From Apostichopus japonicus (Eukaryota > Echinodermata > Holothuroidea > Aspidochirotida > Stichopodidae), in assembly GCF_037975245.1 (NCBI RefSeq), contig NC_092580.1, forward strand, positions 10,269,001-10,329,000: 60,000 bases of DNA, given 5' to 3'. Of the stretch, positions 56,661-60,000 are shown piece by piece. Within the stretch, counting starts at the first letter, position 1, and each line of letters opens with the position of its first letter. A program made the translations under genes and the position numbers. Below the pieces are notes generated by a model. It saw nothing but the letters and a program-made list of their open reading frames with translations. It did not search any database and was not told where the DNA came from.

Positions 56661-58362
56661 TCTCTTAATGCGCAAGTACACTTTGTCAACTTTGGTATAG
56701 GCGAAAAATATACCACTGTGAAATAGTTCATAACGTTCGCACGAAACATTGCACGTGATGATACTTGCATATGGTTATGGATTTCGCCGACCAGTTAGTA
56801 TGAAAAACCGGAGCCTCATAAGGCATACACATATACCAGACTAATTTGCATAACTCCTTCGATACGTATTATAATTCTACAATATATCAAAAGTTGTTTT
56901 GAAAAATGAAGTTCTTAACAGCTTGCATGCGATATCAAACAAATAAATGTATGGATTGAGCTGCTATCATTGTGGATTAGTTAATTTCGTTTACACAAGA
57001 CATGAAATAATGCTGTCAGTTGAACATGGTTATTTACTTCTTTATTATTTGTTGTTGTTGTATAAACTACTAGGATCCTTTGGGATTTTCTCTCCGATAA
57101 TGTGACTGTTTGGTCATAACTTCCCAATCCACTAGAACATTTCACTTCATGTCAACCCAAACATTTATCTGATTGGCTTAAGATATTTCGGTCTGGTTTT
57201 TTCATGTGTCTTGTCTTTTTTTTTTGAAGGACAGTGTTTTTTTTTACATTTACTAACGCTTAACAGATGCATTTATTAATTCTCTGGCATTTCAGACACT
57301 TCGCTATACAGAGCAATAAAAGTTTATCAGATATCTGATGATTAACGACTCACTTTCATATGTAATCTGTATCTACGGAAACGCATTTATTTGTTACAAG
57401 TGTGTCTTGTTTGCCGTTTGAGGTCAAGCTCAGCTACTCTATATACTTGCTGTTATAGTACGGTGAATATTTCAATAAGGAGAAATTGTAGGAGGATCAG
57501 GGGGTATGCGGAGCCCTTTCTGCCAAATGCTTGATTCCATTCGTGAACATGAAATCAAGATCGGATGTATTGCAGAGTCCGTTATTGACCCAATGTTCAT
57601 CGAGCGGCCATAAGAGGCCAAAAACGTTCACTTGGAAAGATATCTTGTGCTTTATTAGTCAGTGTGATACATTTCATTGGTGTAACTTCAATTTAGTTTT
57701 GAATAACCATCAACTAAAATAGATCTTATCTGACCAATCAGTTCCACATAGTCTCTATGTGTAGACGTGGCACACTCTTGTTAGTCATACCCATTGCTGT
57801 AACAAGGCAAGTGTGGGTCCGTTGTGAATTGAAATGAAAGTTTTACAACTTCTACGTGCTTGATAAATCGCATTATATATACAGCCTCGGCAACTTAAGA
57901 ACGCTAGAAGTCATCGCTTTCGTAATATGCATACAGTATGCTTCTCCCGGAGACGTCCAACTGTCGTCTCTACAATGAAGAAATAAATAACTTTCCTTAG
58001 TTTCCATAGGAGATCATCATTGTTCAGGAAATTTCATTCCGTCTACATGCAGAAAAGTCATCATGGATTGGTCCATTCTTGAATTGACAAGCGGTTACCG
58101 TAGATATTTGAAGAGCGATCCATTGCGATATACTTGATCTAAGTTGAAGTACTAAGTAGAGGGAAGTATACCAAATTAAAACTAAACAATTTTACCAAAC
58201 CTTTTTCATGCGCGTACGATTTTCACTTAATCAGGCGGTATAAATGAGAACAAGGTTTTACTTTTTAAATCATTTGCAAGACTTCTGTTTATGTTTACGA
58301 TTGGCGTGCGTGATTGGAAAACAACACAAAACTTAAATTTCTGGTGGAACATTAACATTTTC

Positions 58363-58430
58363 TATATAAATGTACTAGGCGTCTCATAAAGTCTTCATTT
58401 ACTTAACAGTCGGATGCTACTGTTTATATA
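58363..58430 (+). promoter_or_regulatory. Possible TATA elements of receptor gene 3
   Basis: TATATAAA (58363-58370) and TTATATAG (58423-58430) lie 123 and 63 bp before the ATG. The second aligns with the TATA-like site before receptor gene 2. Transcription start not determinable from sequence. Confidence 0.28.
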
Positions 58431-58492
58431 GAACATTATTATTCATCAATCGCATCATTGTTTGTACCCGTAACGTATTTCCATACACCACG

Positions 58493-59716
58493 ATGGATAT
58501 GGCAACAGCGATGACTTTCAATATATCTCTAAATACATCAGTGGAGCCGTTCGTTTACACTCCGTATGAATTATTCACCATCGGCTTACTTTGTACTTTA
58601 TCGCCCTTCACTGTATGTGGTAATGCATTGGTCATTTACTGTTACAAAATGGATACCCGTATTCGTAATGTCCCTTTCAATCTGTTCATCTTAAACCTTG
58701 CTATAGCCGACTTGATGGTTGGGTTTGTAAGTATTCCTCTCACCGTGGTCAGCTTCTTTATAGACTTTCTCATACAACCAACATTTCTGTCACATTTTTT
58801 ATCTTGGCTGCTACTGTATCCTCTGTTTCTGTCAGTATTTCTGGTCATCTTGATGACCTTTGACCGATTAAAAATGATATCTGATCCCGTTAAGTACAAG
58901 CTGGAAAGTACTAATGGAACCAATCTAAAGTATGCTATACTTATGTGGATATTTTCTGCGTTTTATACACTTTCGACGTATTACATTCCTTTTTGGCTGT
59001 ATGCTCTTTTAGAGCAAAGACTCTCAGACGATAGCGATGTGAGTGATATCAGATTCGCCATCTTTGTGTTAAATTTTGGTTATTTTGTCTTCAACATTGT
59101 CATTCCACTCATAGCATTATCGTACATGAATGTCACTTTCATTTTGAGGCTCAGAAATCGGCTGAATTCATTTCAGAAATATCGAGTCAAATCGAATGGC
59201 AATGGTTTAGCAAAGGTAAACTCAAGTCATGGAAATTCGGCAAGTTTCCCCAACAGTTATTATGGGAAAAGATCGTCTGCTATCCTAGATAGTATTTGTA
59301 AAGAGGTGGAACAAACAGCAGAAGACCTTCAGCAGGACAAGGATCCTCCCATGCGCAAGTCACTTCAAACTGACGCGAAAGAAAATCAGCACATTCGAAA
59401 GGTCGCTAAGGCCTTACTGCTTCTAGTGACAGTCTATATTGTCTGTTGGGTACCGGTTCATTTGGAAGGTATGGTGCAAGTCATCTTCGCTTCTCTTTCT
59501 TCTTTTCCAACGACGATACGTTTGGTTTGTTTCATTATTTTATTTCTTAATTCTGTAATTAATCCAATTATATATGCCGCGACTAACAGGAGATATCGCG
59601 CAGGAATGCTAGCTGTGTTGAGATGTCAGCAGTTTGAAAAGATTTCGATATCGGTGGCTAATACTCGGATTCACTCGCAAGCCGAAACTGGATTTACCGT
59701 TCAACCCTTTATATGA
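58493..59716 (+). CDS. Class A G-protein-coupled receptor, intronless (407 aa), paralogue of receptor 2
   Basis: Full-length seven-membrane-segment protein. Glycosylation sites (NIS, NTS) lie within residues 10-16. TM1 has CGNALVI (N44). TM2 has LAIADLMVG (D73). TM3 has YPLFLSVFLVILMTFDRL with DRL at 124-126. TM5 has FNIVIPLIAL. The third intracellular loop is about 80 residues, rich in S and N. TM6 has VYIVCWVPVH (CWVP 318-321) and TM7 NSVINPIIY (357-361). It has Leu at 3.32 and no Cys in ECL2, as in its neighbour. TM regions and the stretch KMDTRIRNVP are nearly identical to receptor 2, whereas N-terminus, third loop and tail diverge. Start chosen at the ATG in CACGATGG. The pattern fits a tandem duplicate in a lineage-specific receptor expansion; ligand unknown. 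Confidence 0.95.
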   Translation: MDMATAMTFNISLNTSVEPFVYTPYELFTIGLLCTLSPFTVCGNALVIYCYKMDTRIRNVPFNLFILNLAIADLMVGFVSIPLTVVSFFIDFLIQPTFLSHFLSWLLLYPLFLSVFLVILMTFDRLKMISDPVKYKLESTNGTNLKYAILMWIFSAFYTLSTYYIPFWLYALLEQRLSDDSDVSDIRFAIFVLNFGYFVFNIVIPLIALSYMNVTFILRLRNRLNSFQKYRVKSNGNGLAKVNSSHGNSASFPNSYYGKRSSAILDSICKEVEQTAEDLQQDKDPPMRKSLQTDAKENQHIRKVAKALLLLVTVYIVCWVPVHLEGMVQVIFASLSSFPTTIRLVCFIILFLNSVINPIIYAATNRRYRAGMLAVLRCQQFEKISISVANTRIHSQAETGFTVQPFI

Positions 59717-60000
59717 TACATTTGAAATAAAGTACCCACAGTAACCAGAGTATGTGTAATTATGTTAGGAATACTATATGCAGGAACCTATGTTGCAATT
59801 GCAAAAGCGGCAAATGATCGGTAGAGATCTGCAGTGTCCTATACTGTGCTTCATTTGCAAAATCAAAAAGTAATTGGATGTAAATTAATTGAATCTATAA
59901 GGAAGTAGCCTGCCGCTTCTCAGTGTTTATTTCAGTGTATATTTTAGAACTTTTACAATTCGGAAGCTTAGCTTTATATGTTAAGAAAATAAATAAGAAA
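59717..60000. other. 3' flank of receptor gene 3 with possible polyadenylation signals
   Basis: AATAAA occurs 10 bases after the stop codon (59726-59731) and again near 59988. The first would give an unusually short 3' UTR, so the second or a later site is more likely. No other feature. Confidence 0.4.

Larger units (their letters stand above)
52843..58492. other. Intergenic region between the tandem receptors
   Basis: No gene was recognised. It holds the dispersed repeat copy at 53479-53772, a G-rich run at 55155-55195, and a pair of similar blocks at 54880-55045 and 56480-56660. Open frames at 55461-55733 and 57531-57722 lack motifs. The final 260 bp are the receptor gene 3 promoter region. 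Confidence 0.45.

Noticed and set aside
58642-58923. Minus-strand open frame across the third receptor
   Set aside because: Antisense shadow of the receptor coding sequence.
1-60000. tRNA, rRNA or snRNA genes
   Set aside because: No A/B-box pair with a foldable cloverleaf and no rRNA core sequence was noticed while reading; a covariance-model scan would be needed to exclude them fully.

Overview
The window is animal nuclear DNA: AT-rich, intron-containing, gene-poor and loaded with repeats and decayed transposons. An invertebrate deuterostome, most likely an echinoderm (possibly a sea cucumber), fits best. The grounds are intronless rhodopsin-type receptors in a small paralogous group, a RAG1-N-like transposase relic of a kind known from echinoderms and molluscs, several invertebrate-style transposase families, and frequent AGGCCTA words. 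The species call is inference.

Layout. Bases 1-7060 are an old, diverged tandem array (period about 1.45 kb, built from smaller CCACC-rich and T-rich blocks). Bases 7075-17475 are a minisatellite of roughly 85-90 units of about 117 bp, with recent higher-order duplications of about 606, 610 and 965 bp. Bases 18011-21993 (minus) hold a spliced, broken transposase gene with RAG1-type N-terminal zinc motifs and a conserved core, carrying two small hAT-type elements in its introns. Bases 22883-28200 hold a stray exon, two tandem broken Mutator-like transposase copies (plus) and a fragment resembling an HNH/His-Me endonuclease (minus) between them. Bases 29369-33390 hold two short inverted-repeat elements and a 2.9-kb foldback-like element whose inverted ends are made of minisatellites. 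Bases 36870-41030 hold a second candidate inverted-repeat transposon, a 529-bp hAT element with an exact 8-bp target duplication and a 72-bp hairpin, and a few doubtful exons. Bases 44846-46790 hold a palindrome-rich 61-bp array and a CACTA/EnSpm-like transposase fragment.

The best candidates for working host genes are three class A G-protein-coupled receptors: one on the minus strand (42146-43237, no visible start codon) and a tandem plus-strand pair (51527-52708 and 58493-59716) that are close paralogues with alignable 5' flanks. All three appear to lack the TM3-ECL2 disulfide and the TM3 aspartate of aminergic receptors. Everything else looks like transposon debris or non-coding sequence. 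Family names for the transposases rest on recalled motifs and need a profile search.
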